The notes under the pieces are model-generated. The model was not told the DNA's origin. It ran no database searches and saw only the letters and a list, made by a program, of their open reading frames with translations. The translations under genes and the position numbers were made by a program. A stretch of 8,842 nt of DNA from TMED14 sp041179465 (GTDB lineage Bacteria; Bacteroidota; Bacteroidia; Flavobacteriales; Schleiferiaceae). Within the stretch, counting starts at the first letter, position 1, and the number at the start of each line of letters is the position of its first letter. Shown one piece after another: positions 1 through 6,875 of this stretch. Location: positions 1 through 8,842 of the forward strand of contig JBEGTJ010000065.1 of the NCBI GenBank assembly GCA_041179465.1, read 5' to 3'.

Positions 1-1003
1 CGACTAGCATAAAGGGCGGGCGGTGCGGCAATATCGACATGATTTTGGTGGCGTCCATCAGCGGTGCCGCGTTGGGATCAAAAAAGGGCACGGGGTTGGC
101 GGAGTCGATTTGTTCCATAAGACGCTGGGCTAGAAGGGTGTTGATTCGGTGACCCGGTTTAAAAATACGAATTTGTGCGGCTACCGGCCGACCCAAAAGG
201 GCGAGGTCGCCGAGCACGTCGAGCATTTTGTGGGCCGCAGGCTCGGCCGTCATGCGGTAGGGAGTGAGGGGCAAGGCGCCGAGGGCGCAGCTGCGCTCGA
301 TAGGCTGCTTGATGAACTGTTCGAGGGCCGACCAGTCGGCGTCCTCGAGTTCGCGGTCAATGACGACGATTCCCGATCCCTCTTGGGCGCCTTGCAGCAG
401 GCCGCGGTGGATCATGGGGAGCAGGTGGCTCACCAACGTAAAGGTTCGGGCGGGGGCGACCTGCGCCGCATAGTCTGAACCGTAGGTAAAATGGTACACG
501 TTGGTGCCCACCGCCTCGGAATCGTGGCTCAGCTGCACGGAATAGCGCGGAAGGGCGTCGGGGATGGCCTCGGCCCACGCTCCGGTTTCGGGGTCCTCGA
601 CGCGGACTGCTTCGCGGAGCGCATAGCCGCGCATGGGCCCCAGGGGCTGGCGGCCGGCTTCGAGAATGGCCTCGACCCAGGGTTTGGCCGACCCGTCCAA
701 AATCGGCAGTTCGGGGGCGGAACAGTGAATCTCCGCGTCCAAAATGCCCAACCCAAACAGCGCAGAAAGCAGGTGTTCGGCCGTGTGCACCGACACCTCG
801 CCGTCGCTCAAGGTGGTGCAACGGTCGGTCTCGCTTACGGTTAAGGGATTGATTTTTAACGCTTTGCTCCCGTCAAGGTCGCTGCGCAGGAGTTGGTACC
901 CGCTGCCCTCGGCGCCGGGGCACACCCGAACCGTGCAGTCTTGGCCGCGGTGGATTCCCCGACCTTGGGCAGTAAATTCTTGAGTTAGGGCGTATTGAAT
1001 CAA
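1..1003 (-). CDS. lpxC/fabZ: Bifunctional LpxC/FabZ: UDP-3-O-acyl-GlcNAc deacetylase fused to 3-hydroxyacyl-ACP dehydratase (3' end outside window)
   Basis: The first 334 codons are present and open to the left edge. The LpxC part (about residues 1-310) is the cytoplasmic zinc deacetylase that makes the committed step of lipid A synthesis. Its motifs are visible: HTAEHLLSAL (E76, zinc ligand H77), ARTF, AHKMLDVLGDL (zinc ligands H258 and D262) and the catalytic PGH (H285). At about residue 316 a FabZ start follows without a stop, with LPHRPPFMLV, so this is the Bacteroidota-type fusion; the FabZ catalytic residues lie outside the window. No ATG lies near the expected N-terminus. I chose TTG at 1001-1003, which overlaps the lpxD stop as TTGA and gives MIQYALTQEFTAQGRGIHRG, aligning with the usual LpxC start (typically GLHTG where this has GIHRG). 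It is the third gene of the HD-lpxD-lpxC/fabZ operon; lpxA is expected next, beyond the edge (inference from other Bacteroidota). The start codon is the least certain part. Confidence 0.93.
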   Translation of the reverse strand, partial: MIQYALTQEFTAQGRGIHRGQDCTVRVCPGAEGSGYQLLRSDLDGSKALKINPLTVSETDRCTTLSDGEVSVHTAEHLLSALFGLGILDAEIHCSAPELPILDGSAKPWVEAILEAGRQPLGPMRGYALREAVRVEDPETGAWAEAIPDALPRYSVQLSHDSEAVGTNVYHFTYGSDYAAQVAPARTFTLVSHLLPMIHRGLLQGAQEGSGIVVIDRELEDADWSALEQFIKQPIERSCALGALPLTPYRMTAEPAAHKMLDVLGDLALLGRPVAAQIRIFKPGHRINTLLAQRLMEQIDSANPVPFFDPNAAPLMDATKIMSILPHRPPFMLV

Positions 1004-1932
1004 CCTCGTGCGGACTTTTGGGCTGCAAATAAACGGCGGAATTCCCGGGCATCCACGGCCGGGCTTCCCATGACTTCGGTGCCGGCGGGTACGGATTTTC
1101 CCACGCCACTTTGCGCGCCGATGCGGGCGCCCCGGCCGATGCGCAGGTGCCCGGCGATGCCTACTTGGCCGCCGACCACGACGTAGTCTTCGAGTACCGT
1201 GGAGCCGGCGATTCCGACCTGCCCTGCGAGCACGCAGTGGGCGCCAAGGCGCACGTTGTGCCCGATCTGGCAGAGGTTGTCGATTTTGCAGCCGTCGCCG
1301 ACGAGGGTTTCGCCCACGACCGCTCGGTCGATGCACGTGCTGGCGCCGAGCTCAACGCCGTTGCCGATCCGCACGCGGCCAAGGTGCGGAATTTTGGTCC
1401 ACCCGGGCTGCGCGCCCTGCGGCGGAACGAATCCAAATCCGTCAGCGCCCACGACGGCGTTGGCGTGAATAATGCAGTCGGCGCCCACGACGGTTCCGGG
1501 GTAGAGGACGACGCCGGGGTAAAGAAGGCTTCGGGGGCCCACGACGACGTCTTCGGCGAGCTGGACGCCCGGATGCAGGACCGCGCTGGAGTCTACGCCC
1601 GCGGGGCGCTCGGCAGACCACGCAACCGCGCGCACCCCGCTGCCCAAGATCTGGGCCCAAGCGGCGTAGGGGTTGGCGACGCGCAGGATCGCTCCTTCGT
1701 ATCCTTTAGGGCGGGGGCTGTCTTGGGCGGCGAGGACGGCGCTTGCGGCCGTCGCGGCCCATGCCTTCCGGTAGCTGGGATTGGCGATGAAGCTGACGCC
1801 TCCGGGGGCGCCCGACTCCAGGGTGCAGGCGAAGCGGAGTTCGGCATCGGGTCCCTCGAGTACGCCGCCGAGTTCGGCGGCCCACGACGAGGCAGTGCGG
1901 GGAGGCAAGGGGCTCGCCCCTAGCGGATCCAT
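1000..1932 (-). CDS. lpxD: UDP-3-O-(3-hydroxyacyl)glucosamine N-acyltransferase LpxD
   Basis: LpxD transfers a 3-hydroxyacyl chain from acyl-ACP to the glucosamine nitrogen of the LpxC product, the third step of lipid A synthesis. With the ATG at 1932 it has 310 residues, slightly shorter than the usual 340 or so. The N-terminal uridine-binding domain begins at TASSWAAELGGVLEG. From about residue 118 a left-handed parallel beta helix follows, built of hexapeptide repeats such as VVVGPR, LVGDGC and RIGRGA. GADGFGF (residues 162-168) and IDNLCQIGHNV, with the probable catalytic His at about residue 225, are family signatures. The ATG overlaps the HD gene stop by 13 nt. An upstream in-frame TTG at 1953 would add seven residues, but LpxD proteins usually start only a few residues before the TASSWA-like segment, so ATG fits better. 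The preceding AAAGAA is a weak ribosome site. The gene is co-transcribed with its neighbours and probably coupled to them in translation. Confidence 0.95.
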   Translation of the reverse strand: MDPLGASPLPPRTASSWAAELGGVLEGPDAELRFACTLESGAPGGVSFIANPSYRKAWAATAASAVLAAQDSPRPKGYEGAILRVANPYAAWAQILGSGVRAVAWSAERPAGVDSSAVLHPGVQLAEDVVVGPRSLLYPGVVLYPGTVVGADCIIHANAVVGADGFGFVPPQGAQPGWTKIPHLGRVRIGNGVELGASTCIDRAVVGETLVGDGCKIDNLCQIGHNVRLGAHCVLAGQVGIAGSTVLEDYVVVGGQVGIAGHLRIGRGARIGAQSGVGKSVPAGTEVMGSPAVDAREFRRLFAAQKSARG

Positions 1933-3173
1933 GGAAGTTCTTTGGGCCAACAAACGAACGGACGGGTGATTACTTGACTATAAACGCTCAACGGAAGGAT
2001 TTCGGATGCCTGGGTCAGCGGAAGCACGGTTCCGTTGCGCTTTAGGAGCTTAATTTCCTGTTTGTCAGAGGCATATGTTTTGTTGGAGGCCACCCCTTCG
2101 AGCACAAAGTGGGCGGAATCTTCGGGCGAAAGCCCCATGGATTGGCCCACCGAAGCCTCGAGGGTCCTGCGGTCCTCGACCGTCAGCGGGGCGTCCAAAA
2201 ACTTGATGCGAAACAGTTTGCGCTCGATGAGGCGCCGGCTCAGGGCGCTCAGTACGGGGTCGGGGTGGCGCTGCCACTGCTTGATGGCGCTGAGGATGTC
2301 GCTGTCGTCGAGCTGGCTGAAGAGCTCGAGCAGCTCGGGTTCTTCGGTGAATTCGGCGTGGTTCGGCCGGCGGCGCAGCAGGGTGGCCAGTTCAGCTCCC
2401 GCAAAAACCGGCTCGCCGCGCTGGGCGAGCATCGAGGCCCGGCGCAGCACTTCGACCAGCATGTGTTCGGCGCTCAGCACGGTTTTGTGCATGTAGACCT
2501 GCCAGTACATGAGGCTGCGGCTCATCAAAAACTTCTCGATGGACGTAATGGCCTTGTGCTCCAGCACCAAGTGGCCGTCGGCGACGTGCAGCATTTCGAG
2601 CAGGCGGTCGCTGTTGATGGCGCCCTCGATGACGCCCGTGTAAAACGCGTCGCGCTTGAGGTAGTCCATTCGGTCCATGTCGAGCTGCGACGAGATGAGT
2701 TCGTGCAGAAAGCGCTTGGGGTGCGTGCCTTCAAAAATCGCAAGGGCCTCGTCGAGGCCTCCGCCAAATTCGGCATTGAGCCGGCGCATGATGAGGCGCG
2801 AAACGGTCTCGTGGTGCACGCCGTCGAGCAAAGTGTGCTCGAGCGCGTGGCTAAACGGACCGTGGCCGACGTCGTGCAGGAGGATGGCGATCTGCGCGGA
2901 TTCGGCTTCGGACGCGGTGATTTCGACGCCTTTTCGGGCCAGAACCTGCAGCGCCTTCTGCATGAGGTGCATCGCGCCGAGGGCGTGGTGAAAGCGGGTA
3001 TGGTAGGCGCCCGGGTAGACCAAGTAGCTCAGTCCCAGTTGGCTAATGCGGCGAAGCCGCTGAAAATACGGATGCTCGACCAGGTCAAAAATCCGCTCCG
3101 ACGGCAGCGAAATAAAACCGTAGATCGGATCGTTAAAAAGTTTGAACTTGTTGGTCGCGGGAACGGGCGGCAT
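1920..3173 (-). CDS. HD-domain phosphohydrolase (COG1078/SAMHD1-like)
   Basis: Predicted cytoplasmic metal-dependent phosphohydrolase of the dGTPase/SAMHD1-like HD superfamily, 417 residues. Visible motifs in order: NDPIYGF (14-20), HPYFQRLRRISQLGL (34-48), the first metal His region HTRFHHALG (58-66), the HD dyad ILLHDVGHGPFSH (H100, D101), and QLDMDRMDYLKRDAFYTG (163-180), all typical of the family. The substrate cannot be read from sequence; nucleotide triphosphates are likely by family. It is the first gene of the operon with lpxD and lpxC/fabZ, a neighbourhood conserved in Bacteroidota. The frame stays open to 3269, but the ATG at 3173 is preferred: it puts the conserved NDPIYGF at the usual distance from the N-terminus, and a TAnnTTTG promoter element lies 18 nt upstream. 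An ATG at 3212 would overlap the start of porX and add MFLWLSLGIQARS, which has no family support. Confidence 0.92.
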   Translation of the reverse strand: MPPVPATNKFKLFNDPIYGFISLPSERIFDLVEHPYFQRLRRISQLGLSYLVYPGAYHTRFHHALGAMHLMQKALQVLARKGVEITASEAESAQIAILLHDVGHGPFSHALEHTLLDGVHHETVSRLIMRRLNAEFGGGLDEALAIFEGTHPKRFLHELISSQLDMDRMDYLKRDAFYTGVIEGAINSDRLLEMLHVADGHLVLEHKAITSIEKFLMSRSLMYWQVYMHKTVLSAEHMLVEVLRRASMLAQRGEPVFAGAELATLLRRRPNHAEFTEEPELLELFSQLDDSDILSAIKQWQRHPDPVLSALSRRLIERKLFRIKFLDAPLTVEDRRTLEASVGQSMGLSPEDSAHFVLEGVASNKTYASDKQEIKLLKRNGTVLPLTQASEILPLSVYSQVITRPFVCWPKELPWIR

Positions 3174-3210
3174 GGAACGAGCTTGAATACCCAAACTTAA
3201 CCACAAAAAC
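3174..3210. promoter_or_regulatory. Divergent promoter region between HD phosphohydrolase and porX
   Basis: Only 37 bp separate the two start codons. On the minus strand TAAGTTTG (3192-3199) matches the Bacteroidota -7 element TAnnTTTG exactly and would give a very short leader for the HD gene. No good TTTG-type -33 element is seen at the usual 19-21 nt spacing. On the plus strand porX is preceded by an A-rich leader, ACCACAAAAAC, typical of Bacteroidota initiation without a strong Shine-Dalgarno. No convincing plus-strand -7 element is visible, so the porX promoter may lie partly inside the HD gene. Confidence 0.45.
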
Positions 3211-4767
3211 ATGGAAAATTCGCGGATATTATGGGTCGACGACGAAGTGGAGGCGCTTCGTCCGCACATCCTCTACCTCGAGGGCCGCGGAATCCAGGTT
3301 CTTACGGCGACCAATGCGGCGGACGCCCTGGCGCTGGTCCGCAGCGAATCCCTAGATGGCGTGCTGCTGGACGAGCACATGCCCGGGCCCAGTGGGCTCG
3401 ACGTGCTGCCCCAGATTAAGGCACTGAAGCCGGCGCTGCCGGTGGTTATGGTAACCAAAAGCGAAGAAGAGGGGTTGATGACCGACGCCTTGGGTTCGCA
3501 GCTCGCCGACTACCTGCTCAAGCCCGTGCAGCCGCGCCAGGTCCTGTCGACCCTCACGCGCATTTTGGGCCAGGGGGCGCTCCAGGGCGCCCGAAGTGCG
3601 AGCCGCTACCAGCAAGAGTTTCGCGACCTGGGAGTCCGCATCGCCGAGGCCCACGACTGGGACTCGTGGACCGAAATTTACCGGGAGCTGCTGCGCTGGG
3701 ACCGCGAACTGGCGGGCGGCGAAGCGGAATCCATGCGCGCCATGCTCGACCACCAGCGCGAAGAGGCCAACCGCTTGTTCACGCGGTGGTGGTCCGAGGC
3801 CTACCCGCGCCTGCTCCACGACGACGAGTCGCCCTGCCTGTTCAGCCACCAGCTACTTGACGTGCGCGTCAAACCGCTGCTCGACCGCGGCGAAAAAGTG
3901 GTCATGCTGGTCTTTGACAACCTGCGCCTCGACCAGTGGCAGGAGATCCAGTCGCTGATGACGGGCAAGTTCCGCGTCGAGTCCGACGATTTGTATGCGA
4001 GCATTCTGCCCACCGCCACGCAGTACGCCCGCAATGCGCTTTTGGGCGGAGCCATGCCCGCCGAACTCGCCAAGCGCCACCCGGAGCGCTGGGTGCGCGA
4101 CGTGCTCGACGCCGAGGGCGGACGCAACAGCCACGAGGAGTTTTACCTCAGCCACTGGGCGGCGCGCAACGGGGTTCCGACGCCGGGCTACGCCAAGCTC
4201 ACCCATGCGACGAGCGAACAGCGCTTTGTGGCGAAGTGGCGCGAGCTCCGGGGTAAGGCCTTGGTGGCGGTCGTCGTCAACTTCATTGACCGCATGAGCC
4301 ACGCCAAGACCGACGAGGTCATTCTGCGGGACCTCGCCCGCGACGACCGCGGATTTCGCAGCTTGACCGCCTCGTGGTGGACGCATTCGCCGCTCCGCGC
4401 CTGGGTGGACGACCTCGCCCAAGACGGAACGACTCTGGTGGTGACCACCGACCACGGAACGATTACGGTGCGCAAGCCGGTAAGCCTGCGCGGCTCCCGA
4501 GACCTCACGGCCAACTTGCGCTACAAGGTGGGCCGAGGTATGGAGTTCAAAGAGAAGGAGGTAGCCCTCGTCGCCGACCCTGAGCGCTTGGGAATTCCGC
4601 CCACCAACCTGGGCGACAAGGTGCTGTTCGCAGGCGAGCAGGACTACTTCGTGTACCAGAGCCAGTACCACCACCACGTCGAGAAATTTGACGGAAGCTA
4701 CCAGCACGGCGGAATTTCGCTCGAGGAAGTCGTCGTTCCGTTTGCCGTGCTTCGCCCGCGTGGCTGA
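3211..4767 (+). CDS. porX: PorX-type response regulator (REC receiver plus PglZ domain)
   Basis: PorX is a cytoplasmic response regulator paired with the histidine kinase PorY; it controls type IX secretion system genes in Bacteroidota through the sigma factor SigP, and its PglZ domain has been described as a zinc-dependent phosphodiesterase acting on oligonucleotides. Here 518 residues, about the family length. The REC domain (1-120) has the acidic pair D10/D11, phosphoacceptor D54 in LLDEHMPGPSG, T82 and K104 in LLKP, so it should be phosphorylatable. A helical linker follows (about 125-210). The PglZ domain (about 215-518) keeps alkaline-phosphatase-fold metal ligands: D236 in VFDNLR, threonines in PTAT (267-270), D360 and H364 in NFIDRMSH, D414/H415 in TTDHGT, and H499 in YQHGG. 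Start is ATG after an A-rich leader. It heads the porX-tsaE-ald-DUF4258 gene string. Kinase and secretion genes are not in this window. Confidence 0.95.
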   Translation: MENSRILWVDDEVEALRPHILYLEGRGIQVLTATNAADALALVRSESLDGVLLDEHMPGPSGLDVLPQIKALKPALPVVMVTKSEEEGLMTDALGSQLADYLLKPVQPRQVLSTLTRILGQGALQGARSASRYQQEFRDLGVRIAEAHDWDSWTEIYRELLRWDRELAGGEAESMRAMLDHQREEANRLFTRWWSEAYPRLLHDDESPCLFSHQLLDVRVKPLLDRGEKVVMLVFDNLRLDQWQEIQSLMTGKFRVESDDLYASILPTATQYARNALLGGAMPAELAKRHPERWVRDVLDAEGGRNSHEEFYLSHWAARNGVPTPGYAKLTHATSEQRFVAKWRELRGKALVAVVVNFIDRMSHAKTDEVILRDLARDDRGFRSLTASWWTHSPLRAWVDDLAQDGTTLVVTTDHGTITVRKPVSLRGSRDLTANLRYKVGRGMEFKEKEVALVADPERLGIPPTNLGDKVLFAGEQDYFVYQSQYHHHVEKFDGSYQHGGISLEEVVVPFAVLRPRG

Positions 4768-4779
4768 ACTTTGCCTGCG

Positions 4780-5199
4780 ATGAGCACGACGGTTTTAACG
4801 CAGCCCGAAGAATGGCTGAGCTGGGCTGAAGACCACCGCGAGGCGCTGCTCGGGGTGGTGGCCCTGCACGGCGAAATGGGCGCCGGAAAAACCACGGCGG
4901 TGGGCTACTGGCTTTACGCGTTGGGTTCGCACGACCGGGCGAGCAGCCCGACGTTTGCGCTGGTTAACGAGTACGATTCCCCCGTCGGCCCCGTGTACCA
5001 CTTTGACTTGCATCGCTTGGACCGCCCCGACCAGGTAGCGGCGATTGGCTTTGAAGACTACGTCTCGAGCGGCCAACCTTGCTGGATCGAATGGCCTGAC
5101 CGGGCCGGCGACGGAATCCCAGAGGCGGCCTCCATGGTCCGCATCGAGGTAGGGGAGGATGGCCGCAGAAAGGTTACCTTCGTAGGACCCCACCGCTAA
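4780..5199 (+). CDS. tsaE: tRNA threonylcarbamoyladenosine biosynthesis ATPase TsaE
   Basis: TsaE is the ATPase that supports the TsaB/TsaD complex in making the universal t6A37 modification of ANN-decoding tRNAs in the cytoplasm. 139 residues, near the usual 135-155. A Walker A motif GEMGAGKTT lies at 31-39, followed by the family motifs SSPTF (55-59), NEY (63-65), HFDLHRL (74-80, usually HxDLYRL) and the acidic IEWPDR (103-108). The ATG at 4780 is preferred over a TTG at 4771, which would add only MPA; both are in frame. It lies 12 nt after porX and 13 nt before the alanine dehydrogenase gene, so it is probably co-transcribed with them. Confidence 0.93.
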   Translation: MSTTVLTQPEEWLSWAEDHREALLGVVALHGEMGAGKTTAVGYWLYALGSHDRASSPTFALVNEYDSPVGPVYHFDLHRLDRPDQVAAIGFEDYVSSGQPCWIEWPDRAGDGIPEAASMVRIEVGEDGRRKVTFVGPHR

Positions 5200-5212
5200 A
5201 TCCACCAGGTTT

Positions 5213-6391
5213 ATGGAAGCCGCCCCCGTGTTTCAAACCCAAGAAGAACGACTGATGGTCGACGCCAAGGCGCAGCGACTGCGCATCGGGATTCCCTTGG
5301 AGTCTACCTGGGCCGAAAACCGGGTGGCCCTGACCCCCGAGGGCGTGCACCTGCTGGTTTCGCAGGGCCACGAGGTCGTGCTCGAGTCCAATGCCGGGGT
5401 GGCCGCGCGCTACAGCGACCGCGAGTACGCCGAGGCGGGGGCCGAAGTGACCACCGACCGCCGCGTCGTGTTTGCCTGCCCGGTGCTGGCCAAAGTAGAG
5501 GCGCCGAGCGAGGCCGAATGGCCGCTCATGGCGCAGGGTCAGGTGCTGTTTTCTACGCTTCAGCCGGGCACCTTATCGGCGCCGTTTCTCGCCGCGCTCA
5601 AGGCAAAGCGCTGCACCGCCTTCAGCTACGGCAGCATTTTGGACGAGGACGGCCGCGCGCCCTTCGTTCGCTCTATGGCCGAAATTGGCGGAAGCCAAGC
5701 CATCACCGTCGCCATGGAGTACCTCTCGACGTGGTCCGGCGGAAAAGGCTACGCCATGGGCGCCGTGACCGGGGTTCCGCCAACCGAAGTGGTGATTTTA
5801 GGTGCCGGAACCGTGGGCACCACCGCCGCACGGCTGGCTTCGGCCCTGGGCGCCTCGGTCAAGGTCTTTGACTCGTCGCTGACCCGGCTTCAGCGCCTGC
5901 GCGAGCGGGTGGGCGACGTCTACACCTGTACCCTTCAGCCCCAAATTTTAGCCAAGGCCTTGCGCCGCTGCGACGTGGTCATCGGGGCCCTGCGCCCCGT
6001 CAACGGTCGCACTCCGGTGGTGGTGAGCGAAGCCATGGTGGCCGGAATGAAGCCGCGCAGCGTCATCGTCGACTTGAGCATCGACCACGGCGGATGCTTT
6101 GAAACCAGCGAGGTCACCTCGTGGGACGCTCCGGTCTACACCAAATTTGACGTCACCCATTTTGCGGTGCCCAACATCGCGTCGCGGGTGGCGCGCACGG
6201 CCTCGTTTGCGCTGAACAACCTGACCTCGCCCTTGCTTCGCGATCTGGCCGACCTGGGTGGGGTTGAAGAGGCGCTTCGGGCCAAACCCCACTGGCGCCG
6301 AGGGGTCTACCTCTACCACGGACAGCTGACGAGCGCCTCGCTCGCCCAAAGCATGGACCAGCCGTTCACCGATTTGGATCTCTTGCTGTGA
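5213..6391 (+). CDS. ald: Alanine dehydrogenase (Ald/AlaDH-PNT family)
   Basis: Predicted NAD-dependent L-alanine dehydrogenase, interconverting alanine and pyruvate plus ammonia in the cytoplasm; 392 residues. The N-terminal catalytic domain has IGIPLE and ENRVALTPEG (R37), AKVEAPS (K94, pyruvate-binding lysine equivalent) and EIGGSQA. The Rossmann domain begins at VVILGAGTVGTTAA (193-206) with D220 ending the second strand as VFDSS. SIDHGG carries D291, equivalent to the catalytic Asp of Bacillus Ald. The usual catalytic His of LFTYLH is Gln here (LFSTLQ, Q117); from memory Bacteroidota homologues share this, so it looks like a subfamily trait. PNT transhydrogenase alpha subunits are relatives, but no PntB is adjacent and the length fits Ald. 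The ATG at 5213 has AGG nearby; an in-frame ATG at 5255 would drop a non-conserved 14-residue leader and is a real alternative. Confidence 0.88.
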   Translation: MEAAPVFQTQEERLMVDAKAQRLRIGIPLESTWAENRVALTPEGVHLLVSQGHEVVLESNAGVAARYSDREYAEAGAEVTTDRRVVFACPVLAKVEAPSEAEWPLMAQGQVLFSTLQPGTLSAPFLAALKAKRCTAFSYGSILDEDGRAPFVRSMAEIGGSQAITVAMEYLSTWSGGKGYAMGAVTGVPPTEVVILGAGTVGTTAARLASALGASVKVFDSSLTRLQRLRERVGDVYTCTLQPQILAKALRRCDVVIGALRPVNGRTPVVVSEAMVAGMKPRSVIVDLSIDHGGCFETSEVTSWDAPVYTKFDVTHFAVPNIASRVARTASFALNNLTSPLLRDLADLGGVEEALRAKPHWRRGVYLYHGQLTSASLAQSMDQPFTDLDLLL

Positions 6392-6765
6392 ACAAGGTTC
6401 TTCGGCGCCTTCTGTGGTACGGATTCGGCGTGGGCTTGGGCGTGCTCCTCGTGGGCTTTTTGTTTCGCGACCGGGATTTTGAGTGCTCCTACTTCCCCAA
6501 CGACCGGGTGCTCGCTGAACTCCACCGCAAGCCCGTCCGCGGGGCGGACTCCGCACTGTGGAACCAAATGGACGCCGATTCGGCCGTGCTCCAGGCGTTT
6601 TTGACCTTGGGCGAAGTCGATTTTGGCGAAAGCCAAACGCGAACCCGGCACGACGCCCCGGTGCCCGCCTACTGGATCGACCTTGAATTTCAGGGCCGCC
6701 GCTGGCGCGGACTCTGGGAAGTGCGCCCCGACAGCGCGTGGCTCGTCCAATTGAATCCCCAGTAA
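6388..6765 (+). CDS. Small membrane-anchored DUF4258-type protein
   Basis: A 125-residue protein of unknown function. It has a basic N-terminus (MNKVLRRLL), one hydrophobic segment at about residues 9-26 (YGFGVGLGVLLVGFLF) and then a soluble domain, probably outside the cytoplasm or membrane-tethered. SYFPNDRVLAELHRKP (34-49) resembles the conserved CxYxPNxRVLKxIRSKP region of DUF4258-type proteins that sit behind alanine dehydrogenase in flavobacteria; GEVDFGES matches the later GxVxFxxS segment. This family call is from pattern memory. The start is GTG, overlapping the ald stop as GTGA, which suggests translational coupling. It is the last gene before a likely terminator. The C-terminal third is tryptophan-rich (W96, W106, W110, W118), and no catalytic motif is recognisable. 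Confidence 0.75.
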   Translation: MNKVLRRLLWYGFGVGLGVLLVGFLFRDRDFECSYFPNDRVLAELHRKPVRGADSALWNQMDADSAVLQAFLTLGEVDFGESQTRTRHDAPVPAYWIDLEFQGRRWRGLWEVRPDSAWLVQLNPQ

Positions 6766-6793
6766 ACGCGTCGGCATCAATTCGACCGCCCGC

Positions 6794-6823
6794 GTTCGGA
6801 TATATCCGGATTTACTTTTTTTT
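6794..6823 (+). terminator. Likely intrinsic terminator after the porX-tsaE-ald-DUF4258 string
   Basis: As RNA, 6794-6800 (GUUCGGA) pairs with 6805-6811 (UCCGGAU), with two G-U wobbles, around a UAUA loop. The core CGGATATATCCG is a perfect palindrome. A run of eight T (6816-6823) follows four bases later. It lies 28 nt after the stop of the last gene. The stem is short, hence moderate confidence. Confidence 0.5.
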
Positions 6824-6836
6824 GCGCACTCCAGGA

Positions 6837-6865
6837 TGGACCGCTTGGAGGTAGCCAAGCGGCCA
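6837..6865. repeat. Perfect inverted repeat / hairpin beyond the proline dehydrogenase stop
   Basis: CCGCTTGG (6841-6848) and CCAAGCGG (6855-6862) are perfect complements around a 6-nt loop; TGG (6837-6839) and CCA (6863-6865) extend the stem across a one-base bulge. It lies 13 nt past the stop of the minus-strand proline dehydrogenase gene, so it may protect or end that transcript. There is no T-run after it on the minus strand, so it is not a classical intrinsic terminator. Apart from the two hairpins, the 110-bp gap 6766-6875 between the convergent genes shows nothing. Confidence 0.5.
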
Positions 6866-6875
6866 CGAGCGCGCC

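Noticed and set aside
149..1003. Possible broken or frameshifted lpxC, since only short frames appear on either strand from a normal start codon
   Set aside because: Translation from TTG at 1003 is open to the left edge with every LpxC motif in order, so the gene is intact within the window.
1111..1923. 270-residue plus-strand open frame opposite lpxD
   Set aside because: Its apparent repeats (such as VGAHDG) are the complement of the LpxD hexapeptide repeats, not a repeat protein.
1933..1953. TTG start for LpxD seven codons upstream
   Set aside because: ATG at 1932 fits the family N-terminus better and avoids a longer overlap with the HD gene.
2109..3200. 363-residue plus-strand open frame opposite the HD gene
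   Set aside because: It lies antisense to a clearly conserved HD protein, has no recognisable motif and its composition is that of complementary high-GC codons.
3853..4707. 284-residue minus-strand open frame opposite porX
   Set aside because: Antisense shadow of the PglZ domain; no domain features, and the opposite strand carries the conserved catalytic motifs.
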